64,000 bases of DNA. Source: JAHDCJ01 sp039028895. Its GTDB lineage: Bacteria > Bacteroidota > Bacteroidia > Chitinophagales > Saprospiraceae. The notes under the pieces are model-generated. The model was not told the origin of the DNA and made no database searches. It worked only from the letters and a program-made list of their open reading frames with translations. Made by a program: the position numbers and the translations under genes. Positions 44,815 through 54,241 of this stretch are shown here, one piece after another (positions within the stretch are counted from its first letter, which is position 1; every line of letters starts with the position of its first letter). The stretch spans positions 10,770 to 74,769 of the forward strand of contig JBCCHF010000033.1 of the NCBI GenBank assembly GCA_039028895.1. The letters are read 5' to 3'.

Positions 44815-45834
44815 TTAGGGCAATTTTCTTCCATAAGCTTCAATCATCCGATATGGGTACATTTCAGGTGGTTGACTGACCTTATCCAGTTTATCCAATT
44901 CTTCAGCAGTCAATTCAATCTCTGATGTTTTTAAGTTATCATCCAGTTGTTGCATATTTCGGACACCAATAATCACTGAAGCGACCCCGGCTTGGGCCTT
45001 TACCCATGCCAAAGCGATTTGAGAGTATGTCACACCACGTTCCTCGGCAATCTTTCCGACTGCATCAATGATGGCCCAATTGCGGTCGGTATTACGGCGA
45101 TCCCAGGCTTCTTCTGTATGATCCGGCATACCGCCAATCCGGCCTTCTGTATAGTCTTTGGGCTTGTTTTCACGTTTATATTTTCCGGAAAGGAAGCCAC
45201 CACCAAGTGGTCCCCAGGGTGTCAATCCTACCCCTTCAGTTTTGCAAAGTTCAGTAAACTCGTATTCTATATCTCGCTTTACCAGGCTATATTGATACTG
45301 TGCTGCAATGAATCTTGACCAGCCTTTAGAATCACTTACGGCCAAAGCCTTCATCATGCGCCAGGCTTTGAAATTGGAAACACCAATGTATCGAATCTTG
45401 CCGGTAGTGACCAGGTCATCCAATGCTCTTAAAGTTTCTTCCAAAGGGGTTACCGGGTCTTCGCAATGCAGATACAACAGGTCAATGTAATCGGTGTCAA
45501 GTCTGCCCAAACTTTCATGAACGCCGTCCATGATATGATGTCGAGAAAGCCCCTTATTATTGATGCCTTTATGTACAGGAAAATTAACTTTAGTGGCCAG
45601 GATTACCTCCTTCCTTTTCTCCTTAAGAGCTTTGCCTACAATTTTTTCTGAAACACCGCCTGCATATACATCTGCTGTATCAAGATGATTGCCTCCGGCA
45701 TCAAGGAACCTGTGAATCATTTTTATGGAATCTGATTCATTAGCGCCTCTCCCTGAGGTTTCTCCAAAAGTCATAGTGCCCAGACAGAGATCTGTTACCA
45801 AAAGTCCTGAATTTCCCAATTGTTTATATTTCAT
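44815..45834 (-). CDS. Aldo/keto reductase
   Basis: A 339-residue (alpha/beta)8 NADPH-dependent oxidoreductase. The catalytic Asp-Tyr are in HLDTADVYAGG; the Lys and His are in ATKVNFPV and LLYLHCEDP. NADPH binding is seen in ASVIIGVRNMQQLDDN. It resembles the AKR11/12-type bacterial group acting on sugar aldehydes or ketoses. The gene lies 11 bases after the first FG-GAP/UnbV gene and 54 bases before GH65. Confidence 0.92.
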   Translation of the reverse strand: MKYKQLGNSGLLVTDLCLGTMTFGETSGRGANESDSIKMIHRFLDAGGNHLDTADVYAGGVSEKIVGKALKEKRKEVILATKVNFPVHKGINNKGLSRHHIMDGVHESLGRLDTDYIDLLYLHCEDPVTPLEETLRALDDLVTTGKIRYIGVSNFKAWRMMKALAVSDSKGWSRFIAAQYQYSLVKRDIEYEFTELCKTEGVGLTPWGPLGGGFLSGKYKRENKPKDYTEGRIGGMPDHTEEAWDRRNTDRNWAIIDAVGKIAEERGVTYSQIALAWVKAQAGVASVIIGVRNMQQLDDNLKTSEIELTAEELDKLDKVSQPPEMYPYRMIEAYGRKLP

Positions 45835-45845
45835 TTTTTATCGTT

Positions 45846-48800
45846 TTATAATTCGAAGTCTGACGGACAAACAACCTGTAAAGTTGCCCTGTTCCTGGAC
45901 ACCACATAACATGCTTTATTATTGATCGTTATTGGCCGAATCTTTTTGACTTGTTTTTTTAATCTGACATCTCCTAAAGTTGAGACTTCCATTTGACCAT
46001 CGTTGCCAAATGCCAAAATGTGCCCGGGGCTGGCGTCATACCACCCCAGTTCAATGTTTGCATCGAAAAAATTTCCGCCAAGGAGGACTTCCTTTTTGTT
46101 ATCTCCGTTAAAATCTGCAAGACTGGCAGCATTGAGTAATGAGAATTGAAGTTCATCAGGAAGCGCCTGTACCTCAAATTGGCTATTTCCGGTATTCTCA
46201 TAGTAAGCCGACGACAAATAGTTAGCCTCATAATAGATTGCCTCAGTTAGTTTTTCTTTACCAAATATTTCTTGTACAGAGGCTGCTGCCAGGTCTTTTG
46301 AATACAGGTATCTTTTCTTAAGTTTTACCATTTGCTTGGTCAATTCAGCATAATTTGCAAATGGAATTTCTTGTCCTTCAACGAAATAGGTTACAATTTG
46401 CTCAATTTTCCCATTACTATCAAAATCATTGACGTACAAGCGGACTGGCTCATCAGCAGTTGGTTTAAATTTTGTGTTTTGGCCTAGATTCCCTGCGATT
46501 AAATCGATATCTCCATCGCCATCAAAGTCATGAGGCAAGACAAAATTCCACCATCCCTTTTCTTTACCCAGTGGTCTTTTTGAAAATTTACCTTTTTTAT
46601 TTTCAAACAGCTGAATAGCATCCCATTCCATTGCCAAGATCAGATCCTGATCACCATCCATATCAATATCGCTCCAATGGCCATTTTTGACCATTCCAAC
46701 TTTTGCAAGACCGTCCGAAACTGCGGATGTTACATCTTCAAATTGGCCGCTACCCAGATTTTTGAAAAGGAAAGATGTTGGTACTTCTCCATAATTCCAG
46801 ACTTCTGCCCTTGCGCCTATGAAAAAATCCAAAAGCCCATCGTCATTAAAATCTGCTGGCAAAACACAGGATGCCGTTAATCTGGCGCCAGGGAAAAAGA
46901 TCTGTTCATCAAAATTACCATTGCCGTCATTCAGGTAAATTCGCTGTCGGGTAGGCTCTTCTTTAGTCCGATACTCATTTCCACCACTGGCCACTACAAG
47001 GTCAAGATCACCATCATTCTCAATATCAGCAAAAACAGCATCAACATCTTCGAAAATGCTGTCATTGCGCATGAGGTCAGAAGAACGCTCAGTAAACTTA
47101 CCAGTCGCATCTTGAATAAAGAGAACTGAGTGTTTTCGTTTTGAAGAGCCAATAAAAACATCTTCAAGGCCATCGCCATTTACATCTCCAACTGCAAGTG
47201 CAGGCCCTTCGGAGGAGACCATATGAGGTATGAGTGGTTCACGATCAAATTCGACAAAAGGGTTTTCTTTATGTAAATAATCAAGACCAATTTCAGAAGC
47301 TATCTCTTTCAAATTCAATCTACTATCGTCTTTATCTTCAAAAATGGAATAATCAAATCTTTGCAATCCTTCTTCCCATTTCAGAGTAGTCTTTGAGTTA
47401 TAGTTTAGGGACGTGATTTCTGCATAGGTTTGGTCAGGCCAAACCACTATTGCCCTTTTAATATCCGCTGTATCTCCAACTCCTATATGTATACCTGGAG
47501 CAACAGAAGATTGATAGCCCCTGACAGGGAAATTTTCAAATACCAGGTGATCCATTCCTTTTTGAACCACCACTTTTGCGCCAATTGCAAGGCTATTTTC
47601 CGGTGCACCGGAAAGATCAAACATCAGGTAATTCTGGTCTTTGGATTGGTTTTGTATGGTTTTGTTTTCATATAAAAATGGGGTGTCATCGATGTTGTTA
47701 ACCACAATATCTAGGTCGCCATCATTATCAAAATCGGCATAAACTGCACCGTTAGAATAAGAAGTCTGATCATTAATGATTTGGTTGCCAATATCCTCGA
47801 ACTTTAAGTCTGTTGTGTTAAGTAGAAACTTATTCTTCAATTTAATTTGCGGCATCTTTTCCACATACTGCAGATCGGATTCTGTCATATCATTGAACTC
47901 TGCCTTATATTTTACCTCATGATCTGATTTGAAATTGATATAATCAATATCATTCATCCGCCTGGGTATGCCATTACTAACAAACAAATCACGATAACCA
48001 TCATGATCAAAGTCGAGGAACAACGGGGCCCACGACCAGTCAGTAGCATGAACATCGGCAAATATGCCAATTTCACTAAATTGACCTTTCCCATCATTGA
48101 GATGCAGATTGTTACGGGCAAATTGCGGGTGATATCCATGCCCTAATTTGAACATAAAGATGGAATACCCATCTTCTCCGAGAGAACTTTTAAGAATAAA
48201 CGGGTCTTTGGGCATCATATCAAGCGTAATGATTTCGGCATGCCCATCATTATTAATATCAGCTATATCAACCCCCATTGAGAATCTGCTGCCGTGGTCC
48301 ATCCTTGATGTGAAAACTTCCTCGAAGGTGCCATCTTTTTGATTTATGTAGAAATAATCATTTTCATGGAAATCGTTGGCGACAAAAATATCTGTCCAAC
48401 CATCGAGGTTGATATCACTAGCAACAACACCTAAGCCATAACCAATGGCTGTACTGAAGATCCCTGCCTGCTGTGTGACATCTGTAAATTTTGGTCCTTC
48501 GTCTGAGCTGTCATTTCTTAATAGTCGATCTCCTGCAGTTGGGTGGAACTCAGAAAACTGTTTTCTTTTCCCGAATGTACCATTTTGATGTACAGAGTGG
48601 TTGAGTTGGTACATATCAAGATCGCCATCCTGATCATAATCAAAAAATGCAGCCTGTGTACCAAAGCCTACAAGGTCAAGTCCGTAGTCAGAAGCCTGGT
48701 CTTCGTATAATGGAATACCATTTTCAATTTCACGGCAGATATAAAATTGGTTTTGGCCTTTTTTGATATTAAAATTGCCAAGCTGGGAAACGTAAAGATC

Positions 48801-49202
48801 CAGCAAGCCATCATTATTGATATCGACAACAGAGCAACCAGTTGTCCATCCGTCAATTCCGCCGATCCCTGCGGCTTCAGTGATATCTTCAAATTGAAAG
48901 TCACCCTTATTTAGGAACATCTTGTTTAGTCCCATATTACTTGTAAAGAACAGGTCAGTTTTACCGTCATTGTTAAAATCACCAGCAGCAACACCTCCCC
49001 CATTATAAAAATACATGTACGTAAATACATTGAAATGAGCGTCTTGTTCAAGGATGTTATTAAACTCAAGGCCAGTTCTATCAGCATTGTGGAGCTCAAA
49101 AATTGCCTGGGCATTCTCCTCAGCGGGAGTTGAACAACCATTTAAAAAGTAAAAGGTCAGCCCAAGAAGCCAAACAATTGTTATTCTCTTTGACAGCGTC
49201 AT
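45846..49202 (-). CDS. FG-GAP/VCBS repeat and ASPIC/UnbV-domain lipoprotein (copy 1)
   Basis: About 1118 residues from the ATG at 49202 (MTLSKRITIVWLLGL; an in-frame TTG 9 bases upstream is less likely). Lipobox Cys23 in LNGC. Many FG-GAP/VCBS-type repeats with calcium-binding D-x-N-x-D-G-x-x-D loops (DFNNDGKTDLFF, DINNDGLLDLYV, DFDHDGYRDLFV) form beta-propellers on both sides of an ASPIC/UnbV domain at about 537-600 (LAIGAKVVVQ, VRGYQSSVAPGIHIGVGD, VVWPDQ). The C-terminal half carries more repeats. It is anchored in the outer membrane and would bind glycans, proteins or surfaces. Such genes are frequent near SusCD in Bacteroidota, with role unknown. Confidence 0.88.
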   Translation of the reverse strand: MTLSKRITIVWLLGLTFYFLNGCSTPAEENAQAIFELHNADRTGLEFNNILEQDAHFNVFTYMYFYNGGGVAAGDFNNDGKTDLFFTSNMGLNKMFLNKGDFQFEDITEAAGIGGIDGWTTGCSVVDINNDGLLDLYVSQLGNFNIKKGQNQFYICREIENGIPLYEDQASDYGLDLVGFGTQAAFFDYDQDGDLDMYQLNHSVHQNGTFGKRKQFSEFHPTAGDRLLRNDSSDEGPKFTDVTQQAGIFSTAIGYGLGVVASDINLDGWTDIFVANDFHENDYFYINQKDGTFEEVFTSRMDHGSRFSMGVDIADINNDGHAEIITLDMMPKDPFILKSSLGEDGYSIFMFKLGHGYHPQFARNNLHLNDGKGQFSEIGIFADVHATDWSWAPLFLDFDHDGYRDLFVSNGIPRRMNDIDYINFKSDHEVKYKAEFNDMTESDLQYVEKMPQIKLKNKFLLNTTDLKFEDIGNQIINDQTSYSNGAVYADFDNDGDLDIVVNNIDDTPFLYENKTIQNQSKDQNYLMFDLSGAPENSLAIGAKVVVQKGMDHLVFENFPVRGYQSSVAPGIHIGVGDTADIKRAIVVWPDQTYAEITSLNYNSKTTLKWEEGLQRFDYSIFEDKDDSRLNLKEIASEIGLDYLHKENPFVEFDREPLIPHMVSSEGPALAVGDVNGDGLEDVFIGSSKRKHSVLFIQDATGKFTERSSDLMRNDSIFEDVDAVFADIENDGDLDLVVASGGNEYRTKEEPTRQRIYLNDGNGNFDEQIFFPGARLTASCVLPADFNDDGLLDFFIGARAEVWNYGEVPTSFLFKNLGSGQFEDVTSAVSDGLAKVGMVKNGHWSDIDMDGDQDLILAMEWDAIQLFENKKGKFSKRPLGKEKGWWNFVLPHDFDGDGDIDLIAGNLGQNTKFKPTADEPVRLYVNDFDSNGKIEQIVTYFVEGQEIPFANYAELTKQMVKLKKRYLYSKDLAAASVQEIFGKEKLTEAIYYEANYLSSAYYENTGNSQFEVQALPDELQFSLLNAASLADFNGDNKKEVLLGGNFFDANIELGWYDASPGHILAFGNDGQMEVSTLGDVRLKKQVKKIRPITINNKACYVVSRNRATLQVVCPSDFEL

Positions 49203-49220
49203 AATTTTCAAATTCCTCTA

Positions 49221-52200
49221 TTATTGAACCTGGTCAGTTGAATTAATTTTGAAAAGTTTTGGAGCACGGTCATTAATGGTCGCAAAAATATAGGGCTCGC
49301 CATTGATCTGCAGACCGAGTAGATTTTTGACATCTCCTCTGATGAAAAATCCGGATTCCCGATTTTCAATCCTTTTGAATTGACCATTGGCTTCATTCAG
49401 AAGCACATGTCCAAAGCTGGCATCCAATTTTGAAAACTGGGGCTGGAATCCTGAATCGTTTCCTCCAAGGATTAAATCATTTCTGCCATCTCCATTGAGA
49501 TCAGTACAGTAAATATCGCATACACAAGAAAACTGAACTTCCTTAGGAAGCGGTATGACATCGAATTGTCCTTCGCCATTATTGAGTGCCACGGCCGATT
49601 TAAAGTAGTTACCTTCCAAAACGGTGGCTTTTGATAGAATTTCTTTTGGAAACAACTCCTGGATGGACTTACTTGCGTAGGCCGTATGTCTTAAGTTTTC
49701 TTTTTTCAGGCTAACAACCTGTCCTGTTAATTCCTTTTTCATGGCTACAGGTTTGTCTTTGTTGTCAACCACATAAGTTGCAATTTTTTCGGTAGTTTGA
49801 TTTTGATCGAAATCGTATATCCACAATTTGGCAGGAGCTTCTTTAGTACCTGAAAAGTAAAAGTTTTCACCTCTGTTACCCAATATAAAATCCATATCAC
49901 CATCACCATCAACATCATCAGATTCAATAGTGTACCACCACCCCTTTTTCTCTTCCAGATTAGATGATACTTGTGAAAATTTACCATCATTAAGACTATA
50001 AATCTTTGGTGACATCCATTCTCCTACAATCACAAGTTCAGGTGATGGATCGCCAAGAATATTTACAATTTTCGCATCTGTAATCATGCCAAGTGTTTCA
50101 AAATCGGGTGCTACTGTTTTGGTAACATTGGTAAAATTGCCTTTACCATCATTTTCATACACATAACTTCTTGGGGACGTTCCATAGTTATTAGGGATAC
50201 TCCTTGATCCGACAAACAAATCAATATCTCCATCACCCTCAAGGTCAAAGGTTACAATGCAGGAGGTGTTAAATCCATTTTTAGGTATACCTCTGATACT
50301 CCATTTGAATTTTCCGGTGCCATCATTTAAATAAAGGCGATCTTGGAAAATCAAGGCCCCGTAAGGTTGGTTGTTTCCACCAGCACCCACAAAAATATCA
50401 AGATCGCCGTCTCCATCGGCGTCAAAAAGTTTGGCTGCAGTATCTTCCAAGTTGGCTTCATTCGCAAATCCGGAGTCTTCAAGTTTTTCAAAGCCAGCTT
50501 CCGTTTGGAGGTATATGCTTGCAGAGATGCCAGCTGCCCCTCCGATAAACAAGTCAGTTTTTCCATCTCCGTTAACATCTCCTGTTGCTGCAACGGGTCC
50601 TTCTTTAGACAACATTTTCTGGATTAAGCCTTCCTGAAAAAAATCAACATAGGTATCTTCTTCCTGTGTGTGGAAATTGCTTGCCTGCTCCATAAGCATA
50701 GGATCAAATTCCCGAGTCTTTGGGAAAGCATTAACATCTACTTTTTCTACTTTCGAAATGTCGATTGCCAGCAAGGTATCGACAGGTGGATTTGAAAAAA
50801 CAGAACGTGTCCTGTCAGGCCAGGTAATGATCATTGAGTCAATTGATGCTGCTGTTCCAAGTCCGAAAACCATATCATAGGCAATTGAAGACTGGAACCC
50901 CCGAGATGGGATTAACTGGAAATTTATATCCTGTTTATTTGAGTAAATATTTACTTTTGCGCCAATGGCAAAAGTATTCTTGTCACTCCCTTTAAGTCTT
51001 AACCTCAGGTAATGGTTGTCGGTCAATTGGTCGGCTTTGTTCTCAAATAAAAATGCCTCTGCCATTAAGTTGTTGACTACGAGATCCAGATCACCATCAT
51101 TATCCAGATCCGCATAGGCGGCACCTGCTGAAAAGGTTTCCTGGTCAAATCCAGATTGGTAACCTGCATCATCAAAAGTAAGGTTACCGTTATTTTTAAA
51201 GAACTTATTAATCTGGGGATTTGACGGCATTTTGTCGATTACATCCTGGATGTCTTCTTTTTCCCCGGTAAGGGCCAATTTCTGAACTACATCATTGGCA
51301 AAAAAGTCGATAAAATCCTGATCCGTTACATCATGATAAACCCCATTACAGATATAGATATCGCGAAAACCATCATTATCCGCATCAAACATTAGTGCTC
51401 CCCAACTCCAATCTGAAGCAGCAACCCCGCTGTACCATGAGATCTCGCTAAATGACTGGTCTTTATTATTTAACTGAAGTGTGTTGTGCATAAATTGATG
51501 ATAAAAGTCTTTCTTCTGTTTCAAGAGATAGACCTGATAATCTTCAAAAAGTGTAGTCGTTTTCCTCCGATAATCTTCTGAAGGCAGCATTTCGGTAACG
51601 AAAATTTCAGGGTAACCATCATTATTGATATCCGCCATGTCTGCTCCCATTGAGGCGAGGCTCAGGCGCTCCATCCAATCTTTGATCTCTTCATTGAAAG
51701 TACCATCTCCTTGATTGACATACAGGTAATCCCTTTCATAAAAATCATTGGATACATAAAGGTCAGGCAAGTGATCTTCATTAATATCTCCAACAGTAAT
51801 CCCTAGTCCGAATCCGATCAGGCTGCCATAAATTCCCGCTTCTCTAGTGACGTCTACAAAGCTGCCATTGTCATTTCTGAGGAGCTTATCCCCTCCGCCT
51901 TTAAGGAAATCCTTGACTGGCCAATCTTCTGCATAAAGCTCACGATGGTTGTCATAATTAAGCGTATTGACTGGCATGAAACTGTTGTTTAGCATATAGC
52001 AGTCAAGATCACCATCAAGATCGTAATCGAAAAATGCGGCATGGGTGGTATAACCACTTTCATTGAGGTTGTAGGCGGCTGCATTTTCAGTAAAGGTTTG
52101 ATCCTGATTATTAATAAACAGTTCATTTTGCTGATCGTCGCCTTTGACATAGCCGGCATTACATACATAAATGTCGAGCCAGCCATCGTGGTTGATATCT

Positions 52201-52550
52201 ATCATTACCACCCCGGTACTCCAGGCTTTTGTACCACCTACTCCTGCTTTTTCAGTGATGTCTTCAAACTCCAGATTACCCTTATTCAAATAAAGTTTGT
52301 TTTGGCCCATATTACTTGTAAAAAAGATATCTGCCAATCCATCGTTATTGATATCTCCAGTTGAGACACCGCCTCCGTTATAAAAATTTCTATAGCTGAA
52401 AATGTTGAAATCTTCGGTGTTCTCAATTTCATTGGAAAAGGTAATGCCTGAATGGTTTGAAGGCACCAGTCTAAATAACTTATCGCCTGTCGGTTCAGAA
52501 GTGCAACCTGACAAAAGAAAGAGCGCGAATAGGATGAAGACTATTCTCAT
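49221..52550 (-). CDS. FG-GAP/VCBS repeat and ASPIC/UnbV-domain lipoprotein (copy 2)
   Basis: About 1109 residues from the ATG at 52550 (MRIVFILFALFLLSGC, lipid Cys16). The frame is open 120 bases further up but runs through a hairpin terminator, so the ATG at 52550 is chosen. The plan is the same as copy 1: Ca2+-binding FG-GAP propeller repeats (DINNDGLADIFF, DINHDGWLDIYV, DADNDGFRDIYI), the UnbV domain at about 520-590 (FAIGAKVNIY, RGFQSSIAYDMVFGLG, ITWPDR), then a second set of repeats. Clear paralogue of copy 1, 18 bases apart. TAAATTTA at 52605-52612 may be part of a promoter on the minus strand. Confidence 0.88.
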   Translation of the reverse strand: MRIVFILFALFLLSGCTSEPTGDKLFRLVPSNHSGITFSNEIENTEDFNIFSYRNFYNGGGVSTGDINNDGLADIFFTSNMGQNKLYLNKGNLEFEDITEKAGVGGTKAWSTGVVMIDINHDGWLDIYVCNAGYVKGDDQQNELFINNQDQTFTENAAAYNLNESGYTTHAAFFDYDLDGDLDCYMLNNSFMPVNTLNYDNHRELYAEDWPVKDFLKGGGDKLLRNDNGSFVDVTREAGIYGSLIGFGLGITVGDINEDHLPDLYVSNDFYERDYLYVNQGDGTFNEEIKDWMERLSLASMGADMADINNDGYPEIFVTEMLPSEDYRRKTTTLFEDYQVYLLKQKKDFYHQFMHNTLQLNNKDQSFSEISWYSGVAASDWSWGALMFDADNDGFRDIYICNGVYHDVTDQDFIDFFANDVVQKLALTGEKEDIQDVIDKMPSNPQINKFFKNNGNLTFDDAGYQSGFDQETFSAGAAYADLDNDGDLDLVVNNLMAEAFLFENKADQLTDNHYLRLRLKGSDKNTFAIGAKVNIYSNKQDINFQLIPSRGFQSSIAYDMVFGLGTAASIDSMIITWPDRTRSVFSNPPVDTLLAIDISKVEKVDVNAFPKTREFDPMLMEQASNFHTQEEDTYVDFFQEGLIQKMLSKEGPVAATGDVNGDGKTDLFIGGAAGISASIYLQTEAGFEKLEDSGFANEANLEDTAAKLFDADGDGDLDIFVGAGGNNQPYGALIFQDRLYLNDGTGKFKWSIRGIPKNGFNTSCIVTFDLEGDGDIDLFVGSRSIPNNYGTSPRSYVYENDGKGNFTNVTKTVAPDFETLGMITDAKIVNILGDPSPELVIVGEWMSPKIYSLNDGKFSQVSSNLEEKKGWWYTIESDDVDGDGDMDFILGNRGENFYFSGTKEAPAKLWIYDFDQNQTTEKIATYVVDNKDKPVAMKKELTGQVVSLKKENLRHTAYASKSIQELFPKEILSKATVLEGNYFKSAVALNNGEGQFDVIPLPKEVQFSCVCDIYCTDLNGDGRNDLILGGNDSGFQPQFSKLDASFGHVLLNEANGQFKRIENRESGFFIRGDVKNLLGLQINGEPYIFATINDRAPKLFKINSTDQVQ

Positions 52551-52640
52551 GAAATGGTGGGTTTTCCTGAATCTTTGATAAATGGTTGGTCGAAAAACGA
52601 CACCTAAATTTACGGCAAATAGAGATACCTGAAAAATGAA

Positions 52641-52664
52641 AGGCCACCCAATTTTGGGTGGCCT
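52641..52664. terminator. Hairpin terminator between SusD and UnbV copy 2
   Basis: A stem of 10-12 bases (AGGCCACCCA with TGGGTGGCCT and AT-rich loop), followed by T-rich sequence on both sides. It lies 57 bases after the susD stop and ends the SusCD transcript or attenuates it before the UnbV genes. Confidence 0.85.
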
Positions 52665-52720
52665 ATTCATTTATTTTATCGAATTAAAAATCCTATCGAA
52701 ACAGGAAATTTTTTCCGCTT

Positions 52721-54232
52721 TTAGTACCCTGGGTTTTGAGTCAGATTTGGATTTGACGCAAGCGCCAATGCAGGAATCGGGAATAACACTCTGTATGATT
52801 CAGAGGCTGGTTTTTCCTGCCAGGCATCATTAAACTTGCTAAAACGGACCAGGTCTGTACGACGGTAGCCTTCCCAGTATAGTTCACGGCCTCTTTCATC
52901 AAGCATAGCAGCTTCATCAAGAGATGCCAGGTCTGGAGCACCACGGAGGTCTCTAAGATCATTAACCATCATCATGGCCTGAGCTGTTTCACCTTTACGC
53001 ATTAAAGCTTCTGCTTTCATGAGATAGGCATCTGCATAACGCATCAAAACGTACTTTGAATTATCAACAGTTGCAGGGTGATATTTCATGACACGGATAC
53101 CCTTGTCAGTACCAGCACCAGCTAGAGGCACATCACGTGTAAAGAACAAAGGAAGTGAGGTACGAGAGTCGATAGTTTCAGTACCATCATCATTGTACTG
53201 CTGTCCAAAAAGAAGGCCTAAACCTATTCCTGAGAAAGCACTTCCATCAGGAGTTGCATCGAGCCCTTTTCTGATATCGCCATCATCGAATTTATCGTAG
53301 AAGTCAGACAAGGTTGTAAAACCATTCCAACCTGATGGGTTCTGGCTATAGTGTAAGGTCATTCTTACACGGTTGTTTCCTGAACCAGTTGGGCTAGCCA
53401 AGATAGTTTCAGTATTTCCAGCAGCATTAAAGAGATCATAGAAATCTGCTTCAAGTGAATAACCATCACCAGTAATTGCGTCAACAGCAGCGATAACTGC
53501 ATCCATATCAGCACCATCGAATGTGTATGGACCTGCAGGGTCTCCAGCCGTATAAACTGCCCTGTTGAGGTGCATCTTTGCGATCAGGTAGTTACAAGCA
53601 GCTGTTGTAGCCGTTGTGTTATCAAAAGCGGGACCTCCAACAGGAAGATTTGGCAAAGCAGCCGTTAGATCATCCATAATGAAATTAAAAGCCTCTGTTC
53701 TTGTAAATACTTGTGGGTTAACGTCTACACCATCGGTTACATTTCTGAAAGGTGCAACACCAAATAGGTCCATTACCTGATGCATATACCATGCACGCAG
53801 AAACCTTGCCTGAGCTTCCTGAGAAGCGTCCGGACTGGCTGCTAGTGTACGGTTGCAACGGAAAACACGCTCATTAAGCTGGTTCCATGCTCCTAGAACA
53901 TATGAGTGAGCAGGATCCCAAGTATGAGCGTGAAGGGTACGCCATACACCATTATCACCCCAGTCTACACCACGTGTAGGTGGGATCATTTCATCTGACG
54001 AATGTGCCGAAAGTGAATAGATATTTGCCTGATCAGTAACTGACCCCAAATCATTATAATTTGTCGCCAGCAAATCTGCAGGATCAGCGGTAATCGCACC
54101 GCCTTCTAATTCAATGAACTCCGAATCAGTAGCTATAACGGCCAGATCCGTGCATGAATAGAACACGACAGAGAACATTACTAATCCTCCAAGGAAAACC
54201 TTAAATAGATTCTTATTATTCATGTTAAACAT
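52721..54232 (-). CDS. SusD/RagB-type surface glycan-binding lipoprotein
   Basis: A 503-residue lipoprotein; MFNMNNKNLFKVFLGG to VVFYSC gives the lipid Cys at 27 (ATG at 54232 or 54223 both possible). The body is made of TPR-like helices and the typical C-terminal SusD motif: RYADAYLMKAEALMRKGETAQA and RGRELYWEGYRRTDLVRF. It lids the SusC barrel and helps capture the glycan. The gene follows susC by 9 bases. It ends 57 bases before a hairpin terminator, which may limit read-through into the UnbV genes. Confidence 0.96.
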   Translation of the reverse strand: MFNMNNKNLFKVFLGGLVMFSVVFYSCTDLAVIATDSEFIELEGGAITADPADLLATNYNDLGSVTDQANIYSLSAHSSDEMIPPTRGVDWGDNGVWRTLHAHTWDPAHSYVLGAWNQLNERVFRCNRTLAASPDASQEAQARFLRAWYMHQVMDLFGVAPFRNVTDGVDVNPQVFTRTEAFNFIMDDLTAALPNLPVGGPAFDNTTATTAACNYLIAKMHLNRAVYTAGDPAGPYTFDGADMDAVIAAVDAITGDGYSLEADFYDLFNAAGNTETILASPTGSGNNRVRMTLHYSQNPSGWNGFTTLSDFYDKFDDGDIRKGLDATPDGSAFSGIGLGLLFGQQYNDDGTETIDSRTSLPLFFTRDVPLAGAGTDKGIRVMKYHPATVDNSKYVLMRYADAYLMKAEALMRKGETAQAMMMVNDLRDLRGAPDLASLDEAAMLDERGRELYWEGYRRTDLVRFSKFNDAWQEKPASESYRVLFPIPALALASNPNLTQNPGY

Positions 54233-54241
54233 AAGTTTTGA

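Noticed and set aside
52551..52670. Forty-residue N-terminal extension of UnbV copy 2
   Set aside because: It runs into the hairpin terminator and moves the lipobox far from the start. The ATG at 52550 gives a proper lipoprotein signal.
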